Source: a bacterium
GTDB lineage: Bacteria > Actinomycetota > Thermoleophilia > Solirubrobacterales > Solirubrobacteraceae
Assembly: GCA_021323635.1 (NCBI GenBank)
Contig: JAJPKQ010000029.1
Coordinates: 1-45,418, forward strand
Direction: 5' to 3'
DNA length: 45,418 nt
This document shows, piece after piece, positions 23,585 through 32,756 of the stretch (position 1 is the stretch's first letter; each line of letters starts with the position of its first letter). Made by a program: the position numbers and the translations under genes. The notes under the pieces were generated by a model that was not told where the DNA came from, ran no database searches, and saw only the letters and a program-made list of their open reading frames with translations.

Positions 23585-26500
23585 ATGAGTGCCGGGGCAC
23601 GCACCCGCTCGTCATATCCAAACCCGCTGCTTGGCGCGCACCGCTACCTGCGTCGTGGCCCGGTCAACGCTGAGGGCTGGAGCCAGCTTGTAGCCAAGGA
23701 CCGCGACTGGGAGCGCTCCTACCGCGGGCGGTGGGCTCACGACAGGGTCGTGCGCTCCACGCACGGCGTCAACTGCACCGGCTCGTGCTCCTGGAACGTC
23801 TATGTCAAAGAAGGGCTGGTGACCTGGGAGTCGCAAGCGGTCGACTACCCCTCTACCGGGCCCGACATGCCCGACTACGAGCCGCGGGGATGCCCGCGCG
23901 GGGCGTCCTTCTCCTGGTACCAGTACTCGCCGCTGCGGATCAAGTACCCCTACGTGCGCGGCAGCCTGCTGGAGATGTTCCGCGAGGCGCGCGCGCGACT
24001 GGGCGACCCGGTGCAGGCATGGGCGGAGATCGTCTCCGACCCTGAGCGATCACGTCGCTACCGCAGCGAGCGCGGTCGCGGCGGCTTCGTCCGGGCATCG
24101 TGGGAGGACGCCGTGGAGATGATCGCCGCAGCGCACGTGCACACGATTGCGACCTGGGGCCCAGACCGCTGCGTGGGCTTCACGCCGATACCAGCCATGT
24201 CGATGGCCTCCTACGCCTCGGGCACGCGATTCCTGTCGCTGATCGGCGGTGTCGTGCTGTCCTTCTACGACTGGTACTGCGACCTGCCTCCCTCATCGCC
24301 CCAGACGTTCGGCGATCAGACGGATGTTCCGGAGTCCGGCGACTGGTGGAACGCGGGCTACCTGATCATATGGGGAACAAACCTGCCGACCACGCGCACG
24401 CCCGACGCGCATTTCATGGTCGAGGCGCGCTACCGAGGCCAGAAGGTCGTGGTCGTCTCGCCGGACTATGCCGAGCACGTCAAGTTCGCCGACCACTGGC
24501 TAGCCGCCCAGCCGGGAACGGATGGGGCGCTGGCGATGGCGATGGGCCACGTGATTCTCAAGGAGCACTATGTCGAGCGGCAGACCCCCTATTTCCAGGA
24601 CTACGCGCGACGCTTCACCGATCTGCCGCTGCTGGTGACGCTGCGCGACTCGCCGCTGGGCCCCGACGGCGCCGAGGACGGCGCAGGCGTCTTCGTCCCG
24701 GACCGCCTGCTGCGCGCCTGCGACCTCGGCGGCGAGGCCGCTGCACAGGAGAACGCAGAGTGGAAGCCGGTTATGCTCGACGCGCGCGAGGGCCGTCCGT
24801 TTGTGCCGAGCGGCTCGGTGGGGCACCGCTACGGGGCGGGCGACGAGGGTCGCTGGAATCTGCGCCTGGAAGGCGCAGAGCCGGCGCTCACGCTCTACGG
24901 CGATGAAGAGCGCGCCGAGAGCGAAGTCCGGTACGTCGCAGTGGACCTGCCGCGCTTTGACCTCGGCGGCGCAGGCGGCGCGACGATGCGCCGCGGCGTG
25001 CCCGCGATGCGGGTCGGCGGGCATCTGGTCACGACGGTGCTCGACCTGGCGCTCGCGCAGTACGGCGTCGCGCGACCGGGCCTGCCTGGCCAGTGGCCGG
25101 CCGGCTACGACGACCCGCTTCCCCACACGCCGGCCTGGCAGGAACAGATAACCTCGGTGAAACGCGGCCTCGTGGTGCGCGTGGCACGCGAGTTTGCGCG
25201 CAACGCGGAGCTGACCGAAGGGCGCTCGATGATCGCGATGGGCTCGGGCACCAACCACTGGTTTCACGCCGACCAGACCTATCGGACGTTCCTCGCCCTC
25301 GTCATCCTCTGCGGATGCGAGGGCAAGAATGGCGGCGGCTGGGCGCACTACACCGGCCAGGAGAAGGTCCGCCCGCTGGCCGGATGGCAGACGGTCGCAT
25401 TCGCGGCGGACTGGCTGCGCCCGCCCCGCCAGCAGTCGGGCACCCCCTGGTTCTACCTTGCGACCGGGCAGTGGCGCTACGAGCGATATCGCCCCGCCGA
25501 CCTTGCCACGCCGCTGGCGCGCGGGCTCCTAGATGACCTCCACATTGCCGACGTCAATGCGCTCGGGGCCCGCCTGGGCTGGCTGCCCTCGTTCCCAAGC
25601 TTCGACCGCTCGCCGCTGGAGCTGGTCGACGAGGCTGAGCGCGCCGGCCGCGATCCCGCGGCGCACGTCGTCGAGGAGCTGCGCTCTGGCCGCCTGCGCT
25701 TTGCGTGCGAGGATCCCGAAGCGCCGCAGAACCTCCCGCGCGTGATGACCGTTTGGCGCGCCAACGTGCTCGGCTCCTCTGGCAAAGGCCACGAGTACTT
25801 CCTCAAGCACCTGCTCGGCGCCCCCGAGACCGCGGTGCGCGCCGAGGAGACGCCCACCGAGCTGCGCCCGCGGGACGTCGTCTGGCGCGATGACCCGCCA
25901 CCGGGCAAGCTCGACCTGCTGACCACGATCGACTTCCGCATCACCTCGAACGTGCTCTTCTCCGACATCGTGCTGCCCGCGGCCACTTGGTATGAGAAGG
26001 TGGATCTCTCTTCGACAGATCTGCACCCGTTCGTGCACACGTTCAACGAGGCGGTTCCGCCGCCCTGGGAGGCGCGCACCGACTGGGACGCCTTCGCCGC
26101 GATCGCAAGGCGCTTCTCGGAGCTGGCCGAGCGCCACCTGGGAAGGCGCCGGGACATCGTCGCCGCACCGCTGCAGCACGACTTCGACGACGAGCTGGCC
26201 CAGCCGATGGGCGAGGTCCGCGACTGGCGAGCGGGAGATTGCGAGCCGCTCCCGGGGAAGACCATGCCCAAGCTGATCGTGCTCGAGCGCGACTACCCGC
26301 GCACCTTCGAGCGCTGGCGCGCGCTCGGCCCGCTCGTCGAGCAGGCCGGCACGCAGGTCAAGGGTGCGCGGTGGATTGCAGAGCAGGAGGTCGCGGAGCT
26401 TGGCGCGCGCTGCGGGCGGATCCGCGGCGGCGTCGCCGACGGGCGACCGTCACTCGAGCGCGTCGAGCACGCCTGCGAGGCGATACTGGCGCTCTCTGGA

Positions 26501-27328
26501 ACCACCAACGGACGGCTCGCGCACGCCGGGTTCCGCTCGTTGGAAGCAACGACGGGACTGCCGCTGGGTGACCTTGCTGGCCCGCGCGCAGATGACCGAG
26601 TCGACCTGGCCGACGCGCAGGTCCAGCCGCGGACGGTCATCACCTCGCCGGAATGGTCGGGAACCGAGGCACATGGTCGCCGCTACGCGCCATTCACAAT
26701 CAACGTCGAGCACGACAAGCCCTGGCACACGCTCTCCGGCCGCATGCAGCTCTACGTCGACCACCAGTGGTTCCTCGAGCTCGGCGAGGCCCTGCCCGCG
26801 TTCCGGCCGCCGCTTGACCACCGCGCGACCTTCGGCGACCAGCGCGCCGGCGATGGCGCACCGGGGCACGAGCTCACCCTTCGCTACGTCACACCTCACT
26901 CGAAATGGTCGATCCATTCCGAGTATCAAGACAACCTGCACATGCTCACGCTGTTCCGCGGCGGGGGCATGCTGTGGGTCAGCCGGGAGGATGCAGAGGC
27001 GCTCGGGATCAGCGACAACGACTGGGTCGAGGCCTACAACCGCAACGGGGTGATCGCCTGCCGCGCAGCTGTCACGCACCGCCTCCCGCAGGGGACCTGC
27101 ATGATGTACCACACCAAGGACCGCCACCTGAACGTGCCCCTGACCGAGCTTGAAGGCAAGCGCGGTGGCACCGACAACTCGACTACGCGAATCGTGATGA
27201 AGCCCACGCACTTCGTCGGCGGCTACGCACAGCTCTCGTGGGCGTTCAACTACTACGGGCCGACCGGCTCGCAGCGCGACGAGGTCGTGGTCCTGCGCAA
27301 GCGCTCTGCGCCCCTGAGGTTCGAGTGA
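23585..27328 (+). CDS. narG: Respiratory nitrate reductase alpha subunit NarG
   Basis: A 1247-residue molybdopterin oxidoreductase that reduces nitrate to nitrite. The FS0 [4Fe-4S] ligands H60, C64, C68 and C103 are seen in STHGVNCTGSCSW and RGCPRGASFSWYQYSP. The Mo-ligand region YDWYCDLPPSSPQTFGDQTDVPES contains the expected Asp. The C-terminal molybdopterin-dinucleotide part (WSIHSEYQDN, GTCMMYHTKDRH) is complete. I start at 23585 (MSAGARTRS), where NarG homology begins; upstream codons are not NarG-like. No Tat signal, so it is the cytoplasm-facing type. First gene of narGHJI. Confidence 0.97.
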   Translation: MSAGARTRSSYPNPLLGAHRYLRRGPVNAEGWSQLVAKDRDWERSYRGRWAHDRVVRSTHGVNCTGSCSWNVYVKEGLVTWESQAVDYPSTGPDMPDYEPRGCPRGASFSWYQYSPLRIKYPYVRGSLLEMFREARARLGDPVQAWAEIVSDPERSRRYRSERGRGGFVRASWEDAVEMIAAAHVHTIATWGPDRCVGFTPIPAMSMASYASGTRFLSLIGGVVLSFYDWYCDLPPSSPQTFGDQTDVPESGDWWNAGYLIIWGTNLPTTRTPDAHFMVEARYRGQKVVVVSPDYAEHVKFADHWLAAQPGTDGALAMAMGHVILKEHYVERQTPYFQDYARRFTDLPLLVTLRDSPLGPDGAEDGAGVFVPDRLLRACDLGGEAAAQENAEWKPVMLDAREGRPFVPSGSVGHRYGAGDEGRWNLRLEGAEPALTLYGDEERAESEVRYVAVDLPRFDLGGAGGATMRRGVPAMRVGGHLVTTVLDLALAQYGVARPGLPGQWPAGYDDPLPHTPAWQEQITSVKRGLVVRVAREFARNAELTEGRSMIAMGSGTNHWFHADQTYRTFLALVILCGCEGKNGGGWAHYTGQEKVRPLAGWQTVAFAADWLRPPRQQSGTPWFYLATGQWRYERYRPADLATPLARGLLDDLHIADVNALGARLGWLPSFPSFDRSPLELVDEAERAGRDPAAHVVEELRSGRLRFACEDPEAPQNLPRVMTVWRANVLGSSGKGHEYFLKHLLGAPETAVRAEETPTELRPRDVVWRDDPPPGKLDLLTTIDFRITSNVLFSDIVLPAATWYEKVDLSSTDLHPFVHTFNEAVPPPWEARTDWDAFAAIARRFSELAERHLGRRRDIVAAPLQHDFDDELAQPMGEVRDWRAGDCEPLPGKTMPKLIVLERDYPRTFERWRALGPLVEQAGTQVKGARWIAEQEVAELGARCGRIRGGVADGRPSLERVEHACEAILALSGTTNGRLAHAGFRSLEATTGLPLGDLAGPRADDRVDLADAQVQPRTVITSPEWSGTEAHGRRYAPFTINVEHDKPWHTLSGRMQLYVDHQWFLELGEALPAFRPPLDHRATFGDQRAGDGAPGHELTLRYVTPHSKWSIHSEYQDNLHMLTLFRGGGMLWVSREDAEALGISDNDWVEAYNRNGVIACRAAVTHRLPQGTCMMYHTKDRHLNVPLTELEGKRGGTDNSTTRIVMKPTHFVGGYAQLSWAFNYYGPTGSQRDEVVVLRKRSAPLRFE

Positions 27329-27341
27329 TCGGAGGAGCCCG

Positions 27342-28985
27342 GTGAGAGTGCGCGCGCAGATGGCGATGGTGATGGCCCTCGACAAGTGCATCGGCTGCCA
27401 CACCTGCTCGGTGACTTGCAAGCAGGTCTGGACCGACCGCCCCGGCAGCGAGTACATGTGGTTCAACGACGTCGAGACCAAGCCGGGCGTCGGCTATCCC
27501 AAGCGCTGGGAGGACAACGAGCACTGGCGCGGCGGCTGGGCACTCGACCGCAATGGGAAGCTGCGGCTGAAGGCGGGCGGGCGGCTGTGGAAGCTGCTCA
27601 ACATCTTCTACAACCCCAACCTCCCCTCGATCGACGACTACTACGAGCCCTGGACCTACGACTATCACAAGCTCATCAGCGCCCCGCTCTCCGAGCACGA
27701 TCCGGTTGCGCGCGCACGCTCGCAGCTGTCGGGCGCCAGGATGGACCAGATCCGCTGGGGGCCCAACTGGGATGACAATCTCGCGGGGACCTATGAGCGC
27801 ATAGCGGAGGACCCGCTCGTGCGCGGCATCCAGGAGCAGGTAAAGGCCCACTACGAACAGGCGTTCATGTTCTATCTGCCGCGCATCTGCGAGCATTGCC
27901 TGAACCCCTCCTGCGTCGCCTCCTGCCCCTCCGGGGCGATGTACAAGCGCGAGGAGGACGGGATCGTGCTGGTCGATCAGGCCAAGTGCCGGGGCTGGCG
28001 CTTCTGCGTCTCGGGCTGCCCTTACAAGAAGGTCTACTTCAACCACCGCACGGGCAAGGCCGAGAAGTGCACGCTCTGCTATCCGCGCATCGAGGCCGGC
28101 CTACCGACGATCTGCTCGGAGACCTGCGTCGGACGCATCCGCTACCTGGGCCTCGTGCTCTACGACGCCGACCGTGTCTGGACCGCAGCGTCGGTCCCCA
28201 ACGAGCGCGACCTGCTGGCAGCGCAGCATGAGGTGTTTCTTGACCCGGAGGACCCAGCGGTGCGCGAGCAGGCTGCGCGTGACGGCATTCCCCATGACTG
28301 GATCGAGAGCGCCCGACGCTCGCCGGTCTGGGCGCTCGCGCACCGCTACCGCGTTGCGCTGCCGCTGCACCCCGAGTACCGCACGCTGCCGATGGTGTGG
28401 TACGTGCCGCCGCTATCGCCGATCGTAAGCGCGCTTGAGACCGACGGCTACGAGGCCGACCCCGACGACATCTTCCCCGCGATCGAGACGATGCGCATCC
28501 CGGTGGACTATCTGGCCAACCTGCTCGCCGCGGGCGACTCCGAGGTCATCCGCGACGTCCTGCGGCGACTCGCTGCGATGCGCTCGCACATGCGCAAGCG
28601 CGAGGTTCTGGGCTCAGGCGACGAGGCAAGCGCCCGCGCCGTTGGAATGAGCACCGAGGACCTGGAGGATATGTACCGGCTGCTTGCGATCGGCAAGTAC
28701 GGCGAGCGCTACGTGATCCCCAAGGCGCATGCCGAGATTGGCGACGCGCTGATGACCCAGCAGGGGGCCGGTGGGCTCGACTTCGCGGCGGACAGCTGCG
28801 CGGTGGCGGGCTACGACTCCTACGCCCACCAGGAGGGGCCGGCTGACACCACGGGCTTCATGCTCGAGGCCGACCATGCCGCGCCGGGCGAGCCCTCGAG
28901 CATCGGCGATGCCAGCGGGCCGACCGGGATCGACATCATCCAGATGCTCGGAGAGCGCCGGCGGACGGAGGGGCTCAAGCCATGA
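27342..28985 (+). CDS. narH: Nitrate reductase beta subunit NarH
   Basis: A 547-residue Fe-S protein that carries electrons from NarI to NarG. Four cysteine groups are visible: CIGCHTCSVTC (C16-C26), CEHCLNPSCVASCP, CRGWRFCVSGCP and CTLCYPRIEAG...CSETC. Trp in CRGW replaces a cysteine, the NarH feature that gives one [3Fe-4S] and three [4Fe-4S] clusters. GTG start with GGAGGAG, 13 bases after narG. The stop overlaps narJ by ATGA. The C-terminus (TGIDIIQMLGERRRTEGL) is a bit longer than in E. coli. Confidence 0.97.
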   Translation: MRVRAQMAMVMALDKCIGCHTCSVTCKQVWTDRPGSEYMWFNDVETKPGVGYPKRWEDNEHWRGGWALDRNGKLRLKAGGRLWKLLNIFYNPNLPSIDDYYEPWTYDYHKLISAPLSEHDPVARARSQLSGARMDQIRWGPNWDDNLAGTYERIAEDPLVRGIQEQVKAHYEQAFMFYLPRICEHCLNPSCVASCPSGAMYKREEDGIVLVDQAKCRGWRFCVSGCPYKKVYFNHRTGKAEKCTLCYPRIEAGLPTICSETCVGRIRYLGLVLYDADRVWTAASVPNERDLLAAQHEVFLDPEDPAVREQAARDGIPHDWIESARRSPVWALAHRYRVALPLHPEYRTLPMVWYVPPLSPIVSALETDGYEADPDDIFPAIETMRIPVDYLANLLAAGDSEVIRDVLRRLAAMRSHMRKREVLGSGDEASARAVGMSTEDLEDMYRLLAIGKYGERYVIPKAHAEIGDALMTQQGAGGLDFAADSCAVAGYDSYAHQEGPADTTGFMLEADHAAPGEPSSIGDASGPTGIDIIQMLGERRRTEGLKP

Positions 28986-29737
28986 GGGGCGCGCTTGATC
29001 GCCGACGCCCGCGCGCAGGGGCCGGTCGTGCCCGCCACAGCGACCGGGCGAGCGAGACGCAGCGGCGCATGGCCTACAAGCTCTCCTCGCTGGCGCTCCA
29101 GTACCCCGACGACGAGCTGCTTGCACTGCGCCAGGAGCTGCTTGACAGCGCCGCCGCGCTGGGGCGCTCGCCGGCTGCGCTCAGGCTCGGGAGCTTCACG
29201 GGCTGGTGGAGTCAGGAGCCGCGGCTCGCGCTGCGCCAGCACTACGTCGAAACCTTCGACATGAGCAAGCGCTGCAGCCTGTACCTCACCTACTACACCG
29301 CTGGCGAGCGTCGCGACCGCGGCCTGGCGCTGGTGCGGCTGCGCAAGCTCTACCGGGCTGCCGGCCTGCCGATGGCAAGCGGCGAGCTGCCGGACTATCT
29401 GCCGGTGATGCTCGAGTTCGCGGCCGCTGCGCCCGCGCATTATGGGGAGGTGCCGCTGCGCGAGCACCGGGCCGCGCTGGAGCTGCTGCGCGCGGCACTC
29501 GGGGAGCGCTCGACGCCCTATGCGCACGTGCTCGATGCGCTGTGCGCCACGCTCGGCGAGCCCTCCGCTCTGCAGCGCGCAAAGGCCGCGCTGCTGGCCG
29601 AGCAGGGGCCGCCACTCGAGCTGGTCGGCTTGGAGCCCGGCGGGATGCCACCGACGGCGATGCCTCGTGCGATGATGCCTGCGACGGGGATGCCCGCGCC
29701 GGTGATGTCTCCGAAGGCGGGAGCTGCGCGCGCATGA
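28982..29737 (+). CDS. narJ: Nitrate reductase assembly chaperone NarJ
   Basis: A 251-residue TorD/NarJ-family chaperone that inserts the Mo cofactor into NarG. It is all helical, with YKLSSLALQYPDDELL, the signature HYVETFDMSKRCSLYLTYY, and ELPDYLPVMLEF. The N-terminal 29 residues are basic; the family core starts near M30 (MAYKLSS). The last 28 residues are an odd Met/Pro/Ala tail (MPPTAMPRAMMPATGMPAP). Start and stop overlap narH and narI by four bases each, so translation is coupled through the operon. Confidence 0.93.
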   Translation: MRGALDRRRPRAGAGRARHSDRASETQRRMAYKLSSLALQYPDDELLALRQELLDSAAALGRSPAALRLGSFTGWWSQEPRLALRQHYVETFDMSKRCSLYLTYYTAGERRDRGLALVRLRKLYRAAGLPMASGELPDYLPVMLEFAAAAPAHYGEVPLREHRAALELLRAALGERSTPYAHVLDALCATLGEPSALQRAKAALLAEQGPPLELVGLEPGGMPPTAMPRAMMPATGMPAPVMSPKAGAARA

Positions 29738-30492
29738 GCTCGATCGCCGTGACGATGACCAACGCGCAGGTCTTCCTCTGGATAGCGCTGCCCTACCTTT
29801 CGATTGCGATCTTCGTGGTTGGGCATATCTGGCGCTACCGTCGCGATCAGTTCGGCTGGACGTCGCGCTCGACCCAGCTCTTGGAGCGCCGCCTACTGGC
29901 ATGGGGAAGCCCGATGTTCCACTATGGTGCGCTCGCGGTCATCGGCGGCCACATCCTCGGCATCCTGATACCTGCGAGCGTGACCGGTGCGATCGGCATC
30001 GACGAGCACGCCTACCACCTGATCGCGATGTATGCGGGCAATGTGAGCGGCTGGATCTGTGCGATCGGCCTCATCATCCTGATCTACCGGCGAGTGAAGG
30101 TCGACCGGATCACGCACGCCACCTCGCGCGTCGATCTGCTCGTGTACTTCATGCTGCTGGTGATGATCGGGCTGGGAATGGCGGATACGGTGGGCGCCAA
30201 CACGATCGGCAGCAGCTACAACTACCGTGAGTCGGTCGCTGTCTGGTTCCGCGGCATCTTCTCCTTCGAACCGCACGTCGCGCTGATGGTGCACGCGCCA
30301 TTTGAATACAAGGCACACGCGGTCGCCGCATGGGTCTTCTTCGCGCTCTTCCCCTTCAGCCGTCTGGTGCACGTGTGGAGCTTCCCGCTGCAGTACCTCG
30401 GGCGCCCGTACATCCTCTACCGGCGGCGCTTCCCAACGCACCGCCGCGGCCGCTTGGTGGCGCTCTACCGCAGGCGCTACGCTGCCGATTGA
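29734..30492 (+). CDS. narI: Nitrate reductase gamma subunit NarI (cytochrome b)
   Basis: A 252-residue membrane protein with about five helices that takes electrons from quinol and anchors NarGH to the inner face of the membrane. The four heme ligands of E. coli NarI have counterparts at H63 (MFHYGA), H73 (GGHILG), H195 (YKAHAV) and H213 (SRLVHVWS), with the same 18-residue spacing between the last two. Start ATG 29734 overlaps the narJ stop. The C-terminal tail is basic. It is the last intact gene of the operon. Confidence 0.95.
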   Translation: MSSIAVTMTNAQVFLWIALPYLSIAIFVVGHIWRYRRDQFGWTSRSTQLLERRLLAWGSPMFHYGALAVIGGHILGILIPASVTGAIGIDEHAYHLIAMYAGNVSGWICAIGLIILIYRRVKVDRITHATSRVDLLVYFMLLVMIGLGMADTVGANTIGSSYNYRESVAVWFRGIFSFEPHVALMVHAPFEYKAHAVAAWVFFALFPFSRLVHVWSFPLQYLGRPYILYRRRFPTHRRGRLVALYRRRYAAD

Positions 30493-30514
30493 TGCGGCTC
30501 CGCGCGCCGCCGAT

Positions 30515-30850
30515 GCCGGGCTCGCGCTGCTCCTGGATGCCGCCTTGCCGACCTCCGGCGCGGTCGTCATGGGGACGGGAATCGTCTCGATCGCGCTCTC
30601 GCTCGACCGCTACAAAACCTCCTCGCGCCTGCTGCTGGCGGTAATGGCCGTAGTGTGGGTCATGCTCGGCTTTCTGCTGCCGGCGCGTGCCCTGCGGGAC
30701 CCGGCTCGCTTGCGCGTCGACCGTCGCATGTCGGCGGCATTCACCGCTGTAGCCGGCACAGCCGTGCTCGGCGCGCGGCATACGATGCTGGGATGGACCT
30801 GCACGGGCGAGGCGCTGATCGTGGTCGCGCTCGGCCTCTATCTTGCCTGA
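30515..30850 (+). pseudogene. N-terminal fragment of a TDT/TehA-type transporter
   Basis: About 110 residues remain: TSGAVVMGTGIVSIALSLD opens like TDT (tellurite resistance/dicarboxylate) transporters. Three hydrophobic helices follow, with the family turn AAFTAVAGTAVLGARHTMLGW. The frame then stops at TGA 30848-30850, about a third of the usual length of 300 or more residues. No proper start is seen; the frame runs back into narI. Reading continues in another frame as ClC-like sequence. It might once have supplied anion transport for the nar operon (inference). Confidence 0.55.
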
Positions 30851-31500
30851 TCGGGCCGGTGCTTGCATGGGTGCTGGCCGGCGCCGCCTACGGCGCCGAG
30901 GACGCCTTCAAGAAGCTGCCGATCCCTGGAGCTGCTGGCCGGCCATCGGCGGCTTCGAGGTCGGTCCGGGTGAACTGATCGACCCGCGCGCTGGGCGTCG
31001 GCTACGCGAGCATCGGCGATGAGCCCTTGGGCCGGCTTGCGCTCGAGGCGCTTGTTGCACCGCTGCTTGTCAAGCCAGTCTTCTGGTCGATTTCGCTGGG
31101 CTCGGGCACGAGCGGCGCATCCTGGCACAACTGCTGATCATGGGCGCAGCGCTCGGTGGCATCACGTCGCCGACCCTGCCCGGCGGCAGCGCGAGCATAA
31201 ACGCAGCGGCAGCTGGCTCGTGCGCTGCGCGACGAGACCCGGCGCACTGCCGCCGACCGTGCGGCGGCGTATGGCGTCGACGTAATCGCGGTGGGCGATC
31301 GCGAGTGTCTCGCGGCGCATTCGCGGAATCCCTGCCCGGATCCCCTCCTGAGCGCCCGACGCCGGCAGTCGGCCGAGGAGCGTTCCGTGCGCTGACTCTG
31401 AGCGTGCGCATCTGGATCGCGCGGGGCCCAGGCGCCTCGTCGGCATCCTCCTCTCAGCCAATGCCAACCGCAAATGTGCCGTGGGTCACGATGAGCGGCA
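30851..31500 (+). pseudogene. Decayed ClC chloride-channel remnant with CBS-like end
   Basis: Fragments in shifting frames read as a ClC-family protein: IGPVLAWVLAGAAYGAEDAFKKLP, then WPAIGGFEVGPGELIDPR, then LGVGYASIGDEPLGRLALEAL followed by LVKPVFWSISLGSGTSG, then LLIMGAALGGI. At least three to four indels are needed. Farther on, DETRRTAADRAAAYGVDVIAVGDRE and RRLVGILLSANA look like parts of a CBS domain, as found behind some bacterial ClC channels. The N-terminal third of a ClC is missing; TDT sequence sits there instead. Confidence 0.55.
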
Positions 31501-31546
31501 CTGCGGCCGCAGCCCGTTCTGAAGCTAGCGATTCCGCTGGTGCCGG

Positions 31547-31589
31547 GGCGCCCCGACCGGTCTCGAGGCTATGTCGTGGTCGGGGCGCC
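31547..31589. terminator. 12-bp perfect inverted repeat before the sigma factor gene
   Basis: GGCGCCCCGACC (31547-31558) and GGTCGGGGCGCC (31578-31589) form a perfect stem around a 19-base loop, followed by TTCTCTATGTTTTC. It may terminate transcripts from the nar side. The promoter of the sigma gene lies to its right in an unusually AT-rich stretch (31590-31625). Confidence 0.5.
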
Positions 31590-31760
31590 TTCTCTATGTT
31601 TTCTACAGTATACTTGTAAAAATGAGCCGGCGTGGACACGACCGCTGCGTTCGGCTTCAGTGGCGCGCCATCGAGGCGCGAAAGCCTACCGCTGACAGAG
31701 TTGTTTGGTGGCCGAATATGTATCGTATTGCGATGTACGTCCGAGCGCAGGAGGTTTCAG

Positions 31761-32405
31761 ATGCACCATGAAGCAGGGACATCCATCGGCGCCGCACAGC
31801 AACACCTGGACTGTGCATCACGCGCGTGGCTTGATGCGCTTAGATCGGCCGGCCCGAGGCGCGAAGCGGCGATCAGACGCTTGCATGCGCTGCTGCTAGG
31901 CGAGGCGCGCCACGAGGTGCGCCGCCGGACCGCTGGGCTGCAGCACCCGTCCGGCGGCGATCTCGATGACCTGGCCGTGATGGCGGCCGACGATGCGCTG
32001 GTCGCGATCCTCGCAAAGCTCGAGCAGTTTCGCGGCGACGCGCTGTTCACGACCTGGGCGCGGCGCTTCGTCGTGCTCGAGGTCCCCGGCAAGATCCGCC
32101 GGCGTCTCGGGCACTCACGGGAGACGCCCACCGAGGATGAGGTGCTGCAGGAGCTTGCCGGCGGTGAGGACCCGCTGGCAAGCTGTGAGGCGCGCGAGCT
32201 TGCGCGCGGCATCGGCAGCGTCATCGCCAGTCAGCTGACCCCGCGCCAGCGCATTGTGCTGGTTGCGCTTGCGATCGACGGAACCCCGGCCCGCGAGCTG
32301 GCGCAAAAGATGCACTCCAGCCCGGGGGCACTTTACAAAACCCTTCACGACGCCCGGCGCAAGCTGCAAGCGGCATCGCCGGCAGCCGAACTGGCCGAGT
32401 GCTAG
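31761..32405 (+). CDS. ECF-type RNA polymerase sigma factor
   Basis: A 214-residue sigma-70 family protein of ECF size. Region 2 is around DLDDLAVMAADDALVAILAKLEQFRGDALFTTWARRFV, region 4 is LTPRQRIVLVALAIDGTPARELA with the HTH continuing SSPGALYKTLHDARRKLQ. AGGAGG seven to eight bases before ATG 31761 sets the start; upstream codons in the frame are not sigma-like. No anti-sigma gene is next to it. Regulon unknown; neighbours suggest redox stress (inference). Confidence 0.88.
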   Translation: MHHEAGTSIGAAQQHLDCASRAWLDALRSAGPRREAAIRRLHALLLGEARHEVRRRTAGLQHPSGGDLDDLAVMAADDALVAILAKLEQFRGDALFTTWARRFVVLEVPGKIRRRLGHSRETPTEDEVLQELAGGEDPLASCEARELARGIGSVIASQLTPRQRIVLVALAIDGTPARELAQKMHSSPGALYKTLHDARRKLQAASPAAELAEC

Positions 32406-32724
32406 TTTACGCCATTCTATCTTTGCAGATGCGCCTGACCTGAGACAAACCGTCGGACGAGATCGCGCACAGCAACACGCCCATGAGGCCGGGCGCGCAA
32501 AGAGCAAAGGCATTGACGCTCCATTCTGACCGCATCGATGGCGGGGCCAGGCGTGAGAGGTTGCCGCGCCGCTGCCAAGAGTGGGTAGCGGAACAGGCCA
32601 GTGCCCGGCGCCATCGCCCTGTCACCGGCGCGCGACCTGCCGGGTTGCGGCCACGAGCGTGAGGTCGGCTTTGGCGAGTCGGCACCCTGGCCCGGCGTGC
32701 GGTCGTGGCCGGGTCGGAGCTTGG
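32406..32724. other. Region between sigma factor and SufR-like gene
   Basis: No supported gene. On the minus strand a 42-codon frame (32407-32535, MRSEWSVNAFALCAPGLM...) has a hydrophobic middle and could encode a small membrane peptide, but it lacks a clear ribosome site and may be chance. Confidence 0.3.
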
Positions 32725-32747
32725 TTTGCATATGACGACTATGCAAA
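32725..32747 (+). promoter_or_regulatory. 8-bp inverted repeat, likely operator of the SufR-like gene
   Basis: TTTGCATA - 7 bases - TATGCAAA is a perfect inverted repeat of 23 bp just before the gene, in an AT-rich pocket. TATTAT at 32753-32758 is a good -10 box but overlaps the first ATG (32757), so either the real start is downstream (GTG 32793) or a different promoter is used. Autoregulation is likely. Confidence 0.55.
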
Positions 32748-32756
32748 ACTCGTATT

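Noticed and set aside
24500-25348. Long minus-strand ORF (282 codons) opposite narG
   Set aside because: It is the antisense shadow of a conserved GC-rich gene.
32407-32535. Small hydrophobic minus-strand ORF after the sigma factor gene, as an anti-sigma factor
   Set aside because: Too short, no zinc-finger motif, and no ribosome site.
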